Assembly (NCBI GenBank): GCA_949752745.1
Contig: OX457031.1
Span: forward strand, 47,759,257 to 47,823,256
DNA length: 64,000 bases
Reading direction: 5' to 3'
Source of the DNA: Protula sp. h YS-2021
Lineage: Eukaryota > Annelida > Polychaeta > Sabellida > Serpulidae
The notes under the pieces were generated by a model, which was given only the letters and a program-made list of their open reading frames with translations, had not been told where the DNA came from and did no database searches. This document shows, piece after piece, positions 23,753 through 34,740 of the stretch. The translations under genes and the position numbers were made by a program. Positions within the stretch are counted from its first letter, which is position 1. Each line of letters starts with the position of its first letter.

Positions 23753-25000
23753 TTTTAAGATCTGTTTGTATGTTGTCAGCTTGTCTTATGTGGATTACAT
23801 TTGAAAAACAAAGTCTTCCTGAATATCCCTAGGTATTTTCTTCACTATAAATGTCTTTTAAATTCCATCAACTCATGGGCCAATTGAGTTCAGACTTCAG
23901 TAAAAATTTCCCATAAAAGGAACATATAAAAAAGGGTAAGGGCAGACCAAAGACAAGTTATATCCTGACATGCTGTCTGTGATGCCAAGTAGTTTTTGTT
24001 GGAATTAACAAGGTAACACACTATCAGAGCATCAACTTATTACAGAAATGAAAAAGGCTTTGTCAGAAGTTTCTTGTGATCACAAATGCCGGTTCGCGGG
24101 GGGGGGGGGGGGGTGATGGTGGAGGTGGTTGCTGTCACACACTCAAATTGTTAAGTCAAGCAAGGAATCCTAAAGCGGATGAGTGAGACCTAGCCTAGTG
24201 CACGTCCATATAGCCTCCGAGCTTTAAATCTATAATTTGAACCCCCACCCCCTCTTCAGAATAGTCAAGCAAGACATCCTTCTACAAGATGTAGAGATCT
24301 GGTGCGTTATTCGTTACATAACCTGAGAAATGTCAAGACAATAGAGGTAGTCAAGAGAACCCCCATGCAAACCATTTGTCAATAGCAACCATTATGTAAT
24401 ATAGCAAACATGTGGTATTCGGGCAGGAATATCTGTAATCCATTTACCTGATGTATCTAATTTATTCAGAGACACATTCTTTGCAAATCTTTACAGATAT
24501 TTTTTAAAATTAAATCAGATATCTCTGTAACTGATTTGTTTACTGAATATATCTCAGGCATCAGACATCTTCAAAAACATCTTTAAAAACTCAATTCGAA
24601 AACGTCTGTTATTGAAAAGATTATAAGGGGGGGGGGGGGGGGGGATTAGTTATTAGGATGTATCTCCAAATACACAGATATCTACGCACACAACTGGCAT
24701 TCCATGGTAATCAACACAAAGTCAGTTCAATGAGCCATCCATTCGGCTAATTAAGGACAAATTAACACACAGTTCCGGGGGTCCCTGAATGCAGATTCTT
24801 GCCTTGCGTTATCCACTAGAGAAGAAGAGGACAAGAAAAGAAGGTTTGTTTCAGTTTCTTTTACTTAGCTCTCCTTATGTTGTTTTTTTTCCTTTGCTGA
24901 ACTTACCTATTTTTATATGGGTTGCTGTTTTATATTTTTTGATTAGATGTCATTTATTATTTAAATAGATATGAAGCGCAATTTTAGAAATACGTATGTA
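23753..25000. other. No gene recognised; two poly(G) runs
   Basis: It includes G-runs at about 24098-24113 and 24627-24644, and a purine-rich stretch near 24825. No coding frame was recognised. Confidence 0.45.
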
Positions 25001-25750
25001 TATACTCAACAAAAAAAGAAACGCAACACCTACAGAGGGGGTTAATTTTTTTTCTATTAGTATATTTAATTTTTCTTGTACATTCTATTACTTGGAAAAT
25101 GATTGTCCAAACAATGTGTCAAAATCATTCCACGCTCTGTCTTACAACTGGAGCGAGCAGTCACGTGACCTAAACTGGTAGTCTAGCACATTGTGAAATA
25201 ACCGCTGAGAGTTATTGAATTATTTTTTCATAGTCTCAACCCTTAAGAAAAGAGTGCACGTTCTACAAAATTTGAAGTTTCTGGAACGATCCTAACCGAT
25301 GGCACGGTTAACCGCAATTCAGCGAGAGCGTGCGATCGGCATGCTAGAAAGTGGAAAAACGGCAACTGACGTGGCGCGGGCGTTTGGCGTCCACAAATCG
25401 ACGGTTACTCGCCTGAGAATAAGATTAGATACAACAGGGTCCACATCCGATCGTCCTAGAACGGGCAGGCCACGGTCAACGATCCCAGACCAGGACCGAC
25501 AGATCCGCTTGTCACACCCTGTTCAACCCTATTAGGACACACGAGATATTAGGCTTGTGAACTGCTTTTCGGATACCTTCAGTTTACGTAAGCATTACAG
25601 CGTAACGATAAGAACGTAGCTTTGAATTTTTAGAGAAATGAAATTATCTATTGATTCTGAGTCTATACCTAAAATTTTGTTGTTATCTGTCCAGTATTGA
25701 CAATATAACAGCCATTTGAAAAAGTTGCGTTTCTTTTTTTGTTGAGTATA
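25001..25750 (+). mobile_element. Tc1/mariner-type deletion derivative
   Basis: The ends are perfect 27-bp inverted repeats (TATACTCAAC..., reading in to AAACGCAAC) that include the flanking TA. The 750-bp body keeps the 5' end of a transposase gene and lacks the DDE core. The perfect ends suggest recent movement, presumably driven by a full-length relative elsewhere. Confidence 0.9.
25299..25535 (+). CDS. Truncated Tc1-like transposase, DNA-binding domain only
   Basis: A 78-residue frame starts MARLTAIQRERAIGMLESGK. Residues 5-50 form the first helix-turn-helix of a paired-like Tc1 DNA-binding domain (TDVARAFGVHKSTVTRLRIR). A GRPR hook follows at about 57-60, which in this family contacts DNA between the two helix-turn-helix units. 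The second unit is barely started and the catalytic DDE domain is absent because of internal deletion. If expressed, it could bind the element ends without cutting, so a repressor role is possible but unproven. An upstream TATA-like stretch is not evident. Confidence 0.7.
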   Translation: MARLTAIQRERAIGMLESGKTATDVARAFGVHKSTVTRLRIRLDTTGSTSDRPRTGRPRSTIPDQDRQIRLSHPVQPY

Positions 25751-25898
25751 AAATGGGAATCATTTGAGTTGGTCCTGTTCTGGATACTTTCTTTTGTGTG
25801 CCGCTGTGGTTATTTCATATTTTGTGTTTTGTCTGGTAGCTAGTATGGTAAACTGTTCGTTCTGGAGTGTAGGAACCAATGTTGTGACATGGGAGAGT

Positions 25899-26350
25899 AA
25901 TGACGTCATGTGGTTTCTTTGCTTGGTGTGGCTGCCCCCCACCAGACACTATTGACGTCATGTGGTTGCTTTCTTTGGTGTGGCTGCCCCCTCCCCCCGA
26001 CACTAAGTACGTCATGTAGTTGCTTTGCTTGGTGTGGCTGTCCCCGCGGAAACTTATGACGTCATGTGGTTGCTTTGCTTTGTGTGGCTGTCCCCCCCCC
26101 GGAAACTTTTGATGTCATGTGGTTGCTTTGCTTTGTGTGGCTGTCCCCCCGGAAACTTTTGATGTCATGTCCACCCGGAAACTTTTGATGTCATGTGGTT
26201 GCTTTGCTTGGTGTGGCTGTCCCCCCGGAAACTTTTGATGTCATATACCCCCGGAAACTTTTGATGTCATGTGGTTGCTTTGCTTGGTGTGGCTGCCCCC
26301 CCCCCCCCCCTCGACAATAATGACGTCATGTAGTTGCTGTGCTTGGTGTG
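25899..26350 (+). repeat. ~50-bp minisatellite carrying TGACGTCA
   Basis: About ten units of TGACGTCATGTGGTTGCTTT followed by GCTTGGTGTGGCTG, a C-run and GGAAACTTT or GACACTA. Two short units lack the middle. The TGACGTCA palindrome equals the cAMP-response element consensus and is mutated to TGATGTCA in the later units. Confidence 0.85.
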
Positions 26351-27834
26351 ACTTCCCCCTTTACGAGAAACCTTCCATTGTGAGATGTTTGAGAAAACGC
26401 TTATCCTTTCTATTACTATCAGACGTACCCCCCCCCCCCCAATAATAATTATTTCACGAGAACGAACGTGAAAATTCGAGTTGAACATATTGGCAACAAC
26501 CACAAAGTAATGTCATACTGAAAGCCAATTGGCTATCACAGGTGCTGGGCATTAGCACCAATCAAAAGAGCACCTTCATATGAAGACAGTAGAAGAAATC
26601 GTTCTGAAGTAAATAATGCCAGTAAGGAAATAATAGAATTCAGTTTTGAGGTTAGCTGTGCAATTTTGAGATGTATTTTTTCTCCAGGGATCAGTGGGAA
26701 CAACAGTGATAGTATCGAAACCAGAATTCGCACCCAAATTTCCGGATGAAACCTCGTGAATCCGAATAGAACTTATTGGCTTGTAATTGAAGGTTAATTA
26801 AGTGTCGGAGGCACTAATTACGCGCTTGCTTTGCCGCACAGTGAGCACATGTGGTCCTGTTCAGTGAGAGTTTCCCAACCCGGTTGCCTCATAACCCGAA
26901 AGCACCCAGTGATACATGCGAAGAAGAATCAATTTTATTTTAGGACAAAATATGAGATTATACTGGAAGCATAGCAAATATTAATGCTTTGTCCAGGGTA
27001 AAAAAAAAAAAAAAAACTTAACGGGAAAGACAGAACGCAAGACAGAACCCAGAAACGGTACCACTTGATGAGAATATGGTCTCGTTCTCGCTGTGTGCCG
27101 TTATGAAGGACCAATAGGGACGACTATCTCCGAAATAAGCACACTTTGAAGGTCATCTATTGCCGTATTTCTCTTGAATTACGGTAAATTTCAGCCTGCT
27201 TTTCATTTTTAAAATTTAAATTGAAATTTAATTCCCCAGATAAAAAAAACTTTAAATGGAAATCACATGATTTTTTTTTTCGTCTTTTCAATATGTAACG
27301 GGTTTTTAATTGATCGTCTATTGGGTGTCCCTGATAATCGATTGGATAGTCCACAGGCCGCGAGTGTTCTCTGCTGAGTGTGTTTACGGCATTGTCTGAT
27401 GACTGAATGGTCACGTGATTAATTAAGCTCAAGGGGACACACTGTCACATGCAATTCAATTAAGGAAAACCCGACTGGAGTAAGTAACTCCGATTTGGTA
27501 ATAATCAGATTGTTTCTGGCCCAAATTTTGATAAAAGTGATCCAGCCAATGGGTAAAATTTGCTTCATTTTTTGCATTTACAATAAAGAAAAATTGAAGG
27601 CTTTTCCGGAACAAATTTTTGTCATTTTTTATGTATTCCTTGTCAATACATTCTGGTCTATTTTTCATTCACAATTTAATTAAATGAGGCAAATAACACA
27701 AACACATTGACCCTTGTTAACATATTTTATCTTTGTTTGGTCGACAAGAAAGTGCAATTTGATAATCAGTTTCGAACAACACCTTTAATTGTTGATTTCT
27801 TTCCAAAAAAGACAAATCAACCTGTCCAAGTAAG
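26351..27834. other. No gene recognised
   Basis: It contains C-runs (about 26428) and an A-run (about 27000-27017) in AT-rich DNA, with no recognised coding frame. Confidence 0.4.
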
Positions 27835-28470
27835 CAATCAACGTTGAATAGACATCTAATCAACGTTGCAAAAAGGTTGCAAATGAAAGTCGAAACAACG
27901 TTTGTCTTCGGACGTTGCATAGATCCCGGTATAACAGCAATCTAAAGTCGCAGCAATCATAGGGTGGTCACGCTCCATCACAGTACTGCACCCCTGGGTA
28001 TTCGGTATGAAAGGATATATATGAAGTCGATTTTCCTTAATACTTTTCCAAAAGTAAGTAGGAAAACTTGCGCACTCCTGAAATTCTCACATTTAAGTAC
28101 TTGTTTCGATCTACTTGCGAAGGTACCTGCCATGACTACCATTTAGGGTGAACGACAACATGAGGAGGTTGTTTTTTTTTGTGAATCGTTCTTCTATGCA
28201 ACGTCGAGTTTTTGACGTCTTTGTGACGTCGATTATCCGACATCTCTTCAGCGTTGCACCAAAGAGGTTGATAAGATGTCTCAGAAGGTTATGTTTTGGT
28301 TGCGACTAAGAGCAATGTCTAGAAAACCCTACTTTCACAACGTCTTTTCCATGCTCTGTATCAAAGACCTTGGTCAGGCATCAATTTTTGGTCTCGACCA
28401 ATCACGAACAAAGTGTGGTTTGGTTTGGACGCCGCAACCTCAAATCGATGTTGGATCGGCCTTAGAATGT
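27835..28470. mobile_element. Foldback element with CAACGTTG motifs
   Basis: AGACATCTAATCAAC (27849) and GTTGATAAGATGTCT (28268) are inverted repeats. Variants of CAACGTTG and GACGTC cluster at both sides (27838-27915 and 28197-28350). No coding frame; exact ends not determined. Confidence 0.45.
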
Positions 28471-29434
28471 TTACTGGGGAGATAAAAGTGAAAGTAAAAC
28501 TCTAACTTCAGTCTGAAAGGACATAATAAAAAAAACATCATTCAATAAATAAGGTTTACTTTGAGCCAGTATGGAGGTCGCTTGACGTTAAGTAAAGCCA
28601 AATAAGACAGCTAGTGACCTTTTATTTCCCCCCTAACATGTCTAATGTGCTTTATTTTAATCATTTTAAACTATACGTTCTAGGAGTCTATCACTTAACG
28701 GAGTTTCGAAAAGTTTAGTCTCATATTTTGAGCGAATGCTCAAGTGAGTTTTAAACTAAAGTTTTTAGACTCAGTTTGAGTATGCGTTTGAGCTAAGTTA
28801 CTGAATACGGATCTAGTTATAGAACTCATTGTTTATTTTGTCAATGACTGCTTATTTCTGACGTTGACAGAGGCACAAAGCCTGAAACACTGAACGAGTA
28901 CGTGTTTTGAGAGGCATGCGGGCGTTGTGGAGCAGAACGCCTTAAGAAAAGCACCTTCAGAAGCCTCCAACACTCAAATCTTTACTTTTAATCAACTCGT
29001 ATGCTTACGTCACAACTTAAGTAAGAATTTCAGAAACAGTTAACTTTACAATTCAACGTCACCCCCCCCCGTCCGGTCACCCCACCCCTAGTGCCATCAA
29101 CAAATGAAAATCCAGTGAAAAGTTACACTTTGGTGGGGAAATGGTTTTCAAATGCAGGCTGTCGGAAGCAATAAAACGTGAAAACATAAACCAAGTTGAT
29201 GCTTAAAAGTTTACTGTCAATTCTGAGTAAATAAAAAGATAGAAAAAAATCAATCTTTTTTGTATGACCATGTTTAGTGTGTAAAAATGACAGATAATTC
29301 TAGTTGCAATGCAATGAAAGTTCAGAATGGATACCCTCAGTGGTGATTATTGCGTGTCAGAGAGTTTGAACGATTGTTTAACTAAAACCCTAGTAATCAG
29401 GTAAACGTTGACACTGACTATATTTATCCAGCTA
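28471..29434. other. No gene recognised
   Basis: AT-rich DNA with a C-run at about 29062; nothing else supported. Confidence 0.4.
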
Positions 29435-29892
29435 CAGCGGAACCTCTGAAATCGGAAAATCCTAGGGACCGGAAAAAATGTGCCCTATTTCAGAGGGGGT
29501 GCCATTGAGAAGTTTGGTTATTCTGGGGTAAAATGTTGTGGGTTGACCATAGATTAAACTTTGATGTCCAAAACACAATGAAAGTAATATTTGTTTACAA
29601 TAATATCTAACACGTCTCAACTGATTAACATTCTGTATGTTATAGACACATACAATTTTGCATACAATGATACAATACAATGATTTCCCCTATGTCCCAC
29701 AGCGGTCCGATCACAGGCATTTTGAGTGCTAGGGACCGAAAAAGTGGCCCAAAGTGGTCCATTCCTAGGTGGTTCCAATTGGAAGTTTCCTTAACCATTG
29801 AATTCTATGGAGCGCATTCGGGAACGGAAAAAATGTGCCCCATTTCAGAGGTGGTCCCAATAGGGAGGTGGTCTGATGTCGCGGTTCCGCTG
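29435..29892. mobile_element. pogo/Tigger-like MITE, copy 2
   Basis: It has the same CAGCGGAACCTCTGAAATC left end and GCGGTTCCGCTG right end as copy 1 at 5409, with flanking TA. It is shorter (458 bp) through internal deletion. Confidence 0.8.
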
Positions 29893-30407
29893 TATTCAGG
29901 TTCCCGAATTCCCTAGTATTACCCATGTTACTTCCAGTTAATAACTCCTATAACATATCAAGTTTAAAATATTACTTAACGAAAAAGGGCGTGTACGGAC
30001 CACCCCCCCCCCCCCCTTCAGGGTCGGTCCGTATTGCCCTAAGGCTTCAGGCAAAAAAACAATATCGTACGCACTCAGAATGAAGTATTACTATTATACA
30101 CAACAGACCGAACTACGTTTAGGTTGACTGCTTGTGAAAAAGGGATGCCTAGAATAACCCGTGCCTTCGCTCCAGTTTTGTGTTCACACATATCCTTGAC
30201 TTAATGTATTCTACACTGTCTTTTCTCTATTTTCATTACTTAGCTATTAAAATTAAAAATATAGGCTATTTATCAGAGTAATAGCTATATAGTACATGAC
30301 TTTTCTTTTAAGCTTTGTGATCCTAATTTAAGTGCGCTTAAGTTAAATCCGATGGCTACTAAAACCAAAAAAAGAAAATAGTCTTACTTACACCCCGTAA
30401 AACAAAT
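29893..30407. other. No gene recognised; poly(C) run
   Basis: A C-run at about 30002-30016; no gene or RNA seen. Confidence 0.4.
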
Positions 30408-31340
30408 TTGGTTGAAATAACGTTTTAAAAACGTTTTTCCCGAACCTTTTGAAGTTGCAAAAACGTTTTCTAACGGGTTGTAAATGAAATGCCAAAAACG
30501 TTTTTTCGCAACGTTTTAAAAACGTTTTATAAAAAAACATTCTTCAAAATAGTACTCACTCTGCGAGGCTGCATCTTGCACCATCATCACACCATATTTC
30601 ATTTTTAAGAACTACTATTATTTTTTTGGCAACTAAAATTTCACGAAGCATTCATACCTGGCTGGGGTTGAACCGGGAACCTCTGGCATCCAAAGCGACG
30701 AACTTACCTCTACGCCACGGCGCATCCATTGAAATGTGCGTCTAAGACAATTCCCCTGAACCAACTCCCACCACCCCTACTCTTCCCACTTCAAATCCCC
30801 CTCCCCCGAACAATTCCCCCGTACTGAAATTCCTCCAAGGTCTATCCCCTCCCTTTTTATGGGCTTTTTTTTGTCTGCACACTTATAGCTCACAGTAATT
30901 AGTTAAATATATGTGAATTGAATTTGAAGGTTCGCATCTAAAATGTAATTCTTGTTATTGCGAGTATATTATTCATATCTAAAATTATTTCACAAAAGTA
31001 TTAAAATGCCTATAACATTTCCTTGACGCTCCAACATATGACATTCTTTAAACTTGATATGATAACGTTCTTATACAAAAAGTTTGTTTTGGGTTTGTTT
31101 TTGGTTCTTTAAAAATCAATTTCAATAACGTTCTAATACCATACGTTAGTTTTTGGTTTAAAAAAAAAACGCTTTTATTTGGTTGGTAAATGCAACGTTT
31201 TTACAACCAAATTAGGTTTGAGTTTCGTTTGTAAAAAACGTTTTCATTTGGTTGCTGAATATAGCGCTTTCACAACCAAAAAAGGTTCGTTTTTGGTTAG
31301 AAAAACGTTATAACCTTTTAATAACCAAACAAAATGCCCA
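30408..31340. mobile_element. Foldback element with AACGTTTT motif arrays
   Basis: Both sides are dense in AACGTTTT/AAAACGTT and TTTGGTT words in opposite orientations (30408-30545 and 31060-31335). The outer ends are loosely inverted (TTTGGTTGAAATAACGTTTT against AACGTTATAACC...AACCAAAC). A tRNA-Pro-like sequence lies in the middle. No coding frame. Its architecture is like the CGTCGG element at 13.8 kb. Confidence 0.5.
30657..30727 (-). other. tRNA-Pro-like sequence (SINE head or tRNA relic)
   Basis: On the minus strand an A-box TGGCGTAGAGG and B-box GGTTCAACCC are at tRNA spacing, with anticodon loop TTGGATG (TGG, Pro). It aligns along its length with the copy at 15209-15283. Acceptor stem pairing is poor. 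Confidence 0.6.
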
Positions 31341-31360
31341 TTTTCATTCCCCATTAAAAT

Positions 31361-31698
31361 GGTTTTTGTTTTTTACAAATGTTGTAGCTGTTTAGTTGAA
31401 TCGAACCGATGCTTTGAAAAGTATCATCCTATCTTTTCTTTGAGCGTAACACAGTTGAAATGCAATTTCTAATAAATTTGAAATTAATTTCACTGGAGTA
31501 CAAAACTTTTATGGTTAGCTCCAAGTACTTCATGGATAACCCCATGTTTACCCGTACTGAGATGATCCGATATTCACTTTTCATCCGGCGCCCCGAAAAG
31601 TGGGGCCACAGACATGGTGGGAGGAGGTGGGACTGGTTGTTGTAAGCATCGGTTCGATCCAACAAAACAGCTACAACATTTGTACAAAACAAAAACCC
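31361..31698. mobile_element. MITE with ~54-bp inverted ends
   Basis: GTTTTTTACAAATGTTGTAG at the left returns inverted at 31644-31698 with about three mismatches over 54 bp. Internal sequence recurs inverted at 37859-38020, and a further partial end lies at about 31783-31830. Non-coding. Confidence 0.7.
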
Positions 31699-32654
31699 AT
31701 TTTTGGCAACTCAACTAAGTGTATGCAGGACAAGTATTAAGATTAATCAGGTCCCGCTAAACATAAGAACGTTTTTGTTCATACAAATGCCTTGTAGCTG
31801 CCGTTGGATCGACCCGATGCTTTGAAATAGATTTAGCCAGTGGTATGGCATTTCTTGGGTGCCACACCCTTCGGACGCTATCCCTTCGGTTAATATGCCA
31901 AAAAATAAAACTTCTATTAACAGTTCCTTGTGTTGTTTCTGTCAGTTTCCCGATGCCAGTAGTCTCTTCCTATCAGTGTGCGTCTGCGCACCTACGGGGA
32001 AACTTGTCCCCCTCCCTTTTCTTTTTTCTTACTGGACGATCGCATGCAGTCTATATGCTATGCATGGCTGTGTCAAGGCATCTAATACTGAGTCCGCACT
32101 GTCATAGATATCATCAGAATTCGGAAAATCTCGAAATTTTACTGTTTTTGCGCCATGTTACAACACGTGCGCCCAGTGGGCGCACTACGTTACTCGTGTG
32201 CTCCCAGGTGTGCCCTCCTTGGGCCCCTTTTCCCCGTGCCATCCTGTTGTGTTACTCATGCGTCTCCCCGGGGTGATATGAGCGCTTTTCGCTACTGTTG
32301 AGCGACCAACTGTCATTCCCCCTCTCAGATCCATAGATGCCAGCTGCTGTACCTCGTTGGGGCACATGAGCAACTCGCTGTCCGTGCTGCTGTTCCCCTG
32401 CGTTACGCACTTGTAACAATTTTAACTACAGTGAAATATACAAGCTAAACAGTCCGAAAGTCTGTCCTATCATAGCCAGTTCGTTTGGCCGGCAGCTTTT
32501 CACTCGTTGGGGTGGGTCTGCTTGCTGCTCCCTTTTCCCCGCCCCTTCACGGCCTTGTCTTTTGCTCCGCTGTGACTCTTGTAGCCCTTGCCTTTGACCC
32601 TACAACATAAGTGATCCCACCTTAATATTTTTCTTTCACCACAGTGTTACTTAT

Positions 32655-33745
32655 TAATGATAGACTCCGCTGCTACGAATGGCATGTGGTACAGCCTTGA
32701 AACGGAATCCTGCGTGTAGTCCTGCAAGTAAAATCGAATGAAAGAGTTAGGGGATTGTCAGCAACCTTCCCGCAATATGTCTTCCATATGTCTTCAATGA
32801 ACATGCAATCTGTCGCACTTCATGGGGTGCATCTTGTGCCCCTCTTCGTTTTGTGATGCCGCGTCATGTGCCGCCACTACTGCCCTCTTGATGTAGTTGG
32901 AGATGGTGGGTTTCCCTATATCTCTGGTAATATGGGGAAGAAACGGTATTATTAGTCTTTTTTGGTCTGGGATGCGTATTACCTTTGACGCCTCCGTGTG
33001 CATACGTAGTGTGTCCACGAAGCACAGTAATTTTCCTGTGCACCTCGATTCTCTCTCCGGTGCATATCCGGGTAGCACAGGGAGCGAGATTTCCGAAAAT
33101 GTACCCTTACCCGAGTCATGATGTGCGTTTTGCCTAGGAAATCGGCTCGAGGCTTCAGGACAACCCTGCTATTATTCTCGTCTATGAAATACAGCTGGTC
33201 TAGTGCGTGTATCTCACTTCTCCTCTTGCCTGACGCCAACGCTAGAAGGAAAGTTACCTTGAATGTAAGCTCCCGCAGTGGCGTGATCTGTTCGTCCCGG
33301 AAGGTGGGGCCCTGAAAGTAATCTAGTACTACCTTTAGGTCCCATTGCACTATGTGCTTGACTGGGGGTGGTCTCTGCAAGCGAAAATTTATTATTAGGT
33401 TAGACAGGAACGCATCCTGGCCTGGGTCGTACCCTGTTGCGTTCTTCAACACTGAGTCCAGCGCTGCACGGTTACCTTCTATTGTTCTAGTGGCCACCTT
33501 TTTTCCCCTCAAAGAGGTATATGAAGAAATCGGCGATCAGTGGCGCTGTTGCTGCCACTGGGTCTGCTGATTTCATCAAACACAACCTTTCGAATACCTT
33601 CCACTGCGACCCATAAACGGAACGGGTGGTCTTGGCGTGCACGTCTTGCATGCGTGTGCCGAAACCCCTGTCTTTTTAGCCAGTTCGCTTTAGGGACCAC
33701 ATGTGAAGATTCATCGTATGTGGATGCGGATGCCAGTGTTGCCAA
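32655..33745 (-). pseudogene. DIRS tyrosine recombinase, broken
   Basis: This recombinase would insert the circular cDNA. The amino part begins near 33745 (MATLASASTYDESS; ANWLKRQGF). The arginine box is ASGKRRSEIHAL (about 33200-33240). The HxxR box (HEVRQ) lies near 32818 in another frame, and the tyrosine box SFIRFYLQDYTQ lies near 32710-32735. At least two frameshifts and two stop codons separate the boxes. The 177-residue piece at 32979-33512 is the best-preserved part. Confidence 0.75.
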
Positions 33746-34107
33746 TGTGGTCGTCTTAGTGCCCGCGCATCCATTGGCAATCTCCTCGGCGCCTCGGTCG
33801 CCCCCCGTTGAAGCAGTGGGAACACAGGTGACGCCGGATTTGCCGGTTCCACGTGTAACAACGTAAAGTTCTGTTCCCTTCCTAACCGCTCAACTACCCT
33901 TTCGGGTATCGTGGTTGGGGGAAACGCATACAGTACCTCCTGCGGCTACGTGCAACTCAGCGCATCGATGGTTGTGGCTTCCGGGTCTGGGCATGGTGAA
34001 ATATACCTCATGAGTTGCGTGTTGAGACGCGTTGCGAACATGTCCACCTGTGGGGGCCCAAAGACCGAGCTCTTCAGCACCCAACGAAAGAGGCGTGTGG
34101 AGAGCGT

Positions 34108-34560
34108 TCACTCACCCTGCAGGACTTGACCCTGTCTGGATGCCATGACCACTAACACGTTCAGGTTCCCCGGAATGTGATGTGGTAGTAGTGTTACCTG
34201 GTATCGGATTGCTAGCTCCCACACCTCTGTGGCTGCTTGCATCAGGGTTGGTGACCTTGTGTCCGATTGTTTCATGATGTAACTTACCGTGGTAGCATTG
34301 TCTATCAGATACAGCACAGCTTTGCCCTGAAGTTCTCGCCCCAGGATCCTCAGTGCTTCTCCAACTGCGCGCATTTCTAACACATTGATGTGCATGCTTC
34401 GCAGTTGCTGCGGCCACTGCCCCTGAAACAATCTGCCGTGAAAGTGTGCCCCCAGCCTACTTTTGATGCACTACCTTGGTTGGTGCCCCCAATTCTTCCC
34501 ATCTTAGCCAAAAGTGTGTGAGCAAGGAGTTTGCGCGCAGCACTTTGTCCCTGATATCTG
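34108..34560 (-). pseudogene. DIRS RNase H fused to remnant of reverse transcriptase start
   Basis: RNase H motifs are GAHFHGRLFQGQW, HINVLEMRAVGEAL and LYLIDNATTVSY. Directly upstream (about 34470-34555) lies LLTHFWLRWEELGAPTKVV, the block that precedes the polymerase in the plus-strand copy. In that copy about 1 kb of polymerase separates the two blocks; here they are about 20 bases apart, so all polymerase motifs are deleted. Confidence 0.7.
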
Positions 34561-34740
34561 ACAATGTTATGCCAGAATTTAGATGATCTCCTGCAGCAAG
34601 CCTGTTCTCGTGACAGGGACTTGCCTGCTGCCGACTGTAGTTGTCACCTGTTTCATGCAGTCTGGCTGGCCTTGCGAAAAAACACTGCCCCGTCTGTCTT
34701 GGCTTTGCGGCCCCTTAATCATGGGTGGCGCCGACGCCGT

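Noticed and set aside
31845..32276. 143-residue plus-strand frame
   Set aside because: Lies in the 3' flank of the minus-strand DIRS element, no domain, and overlaps another open frame.
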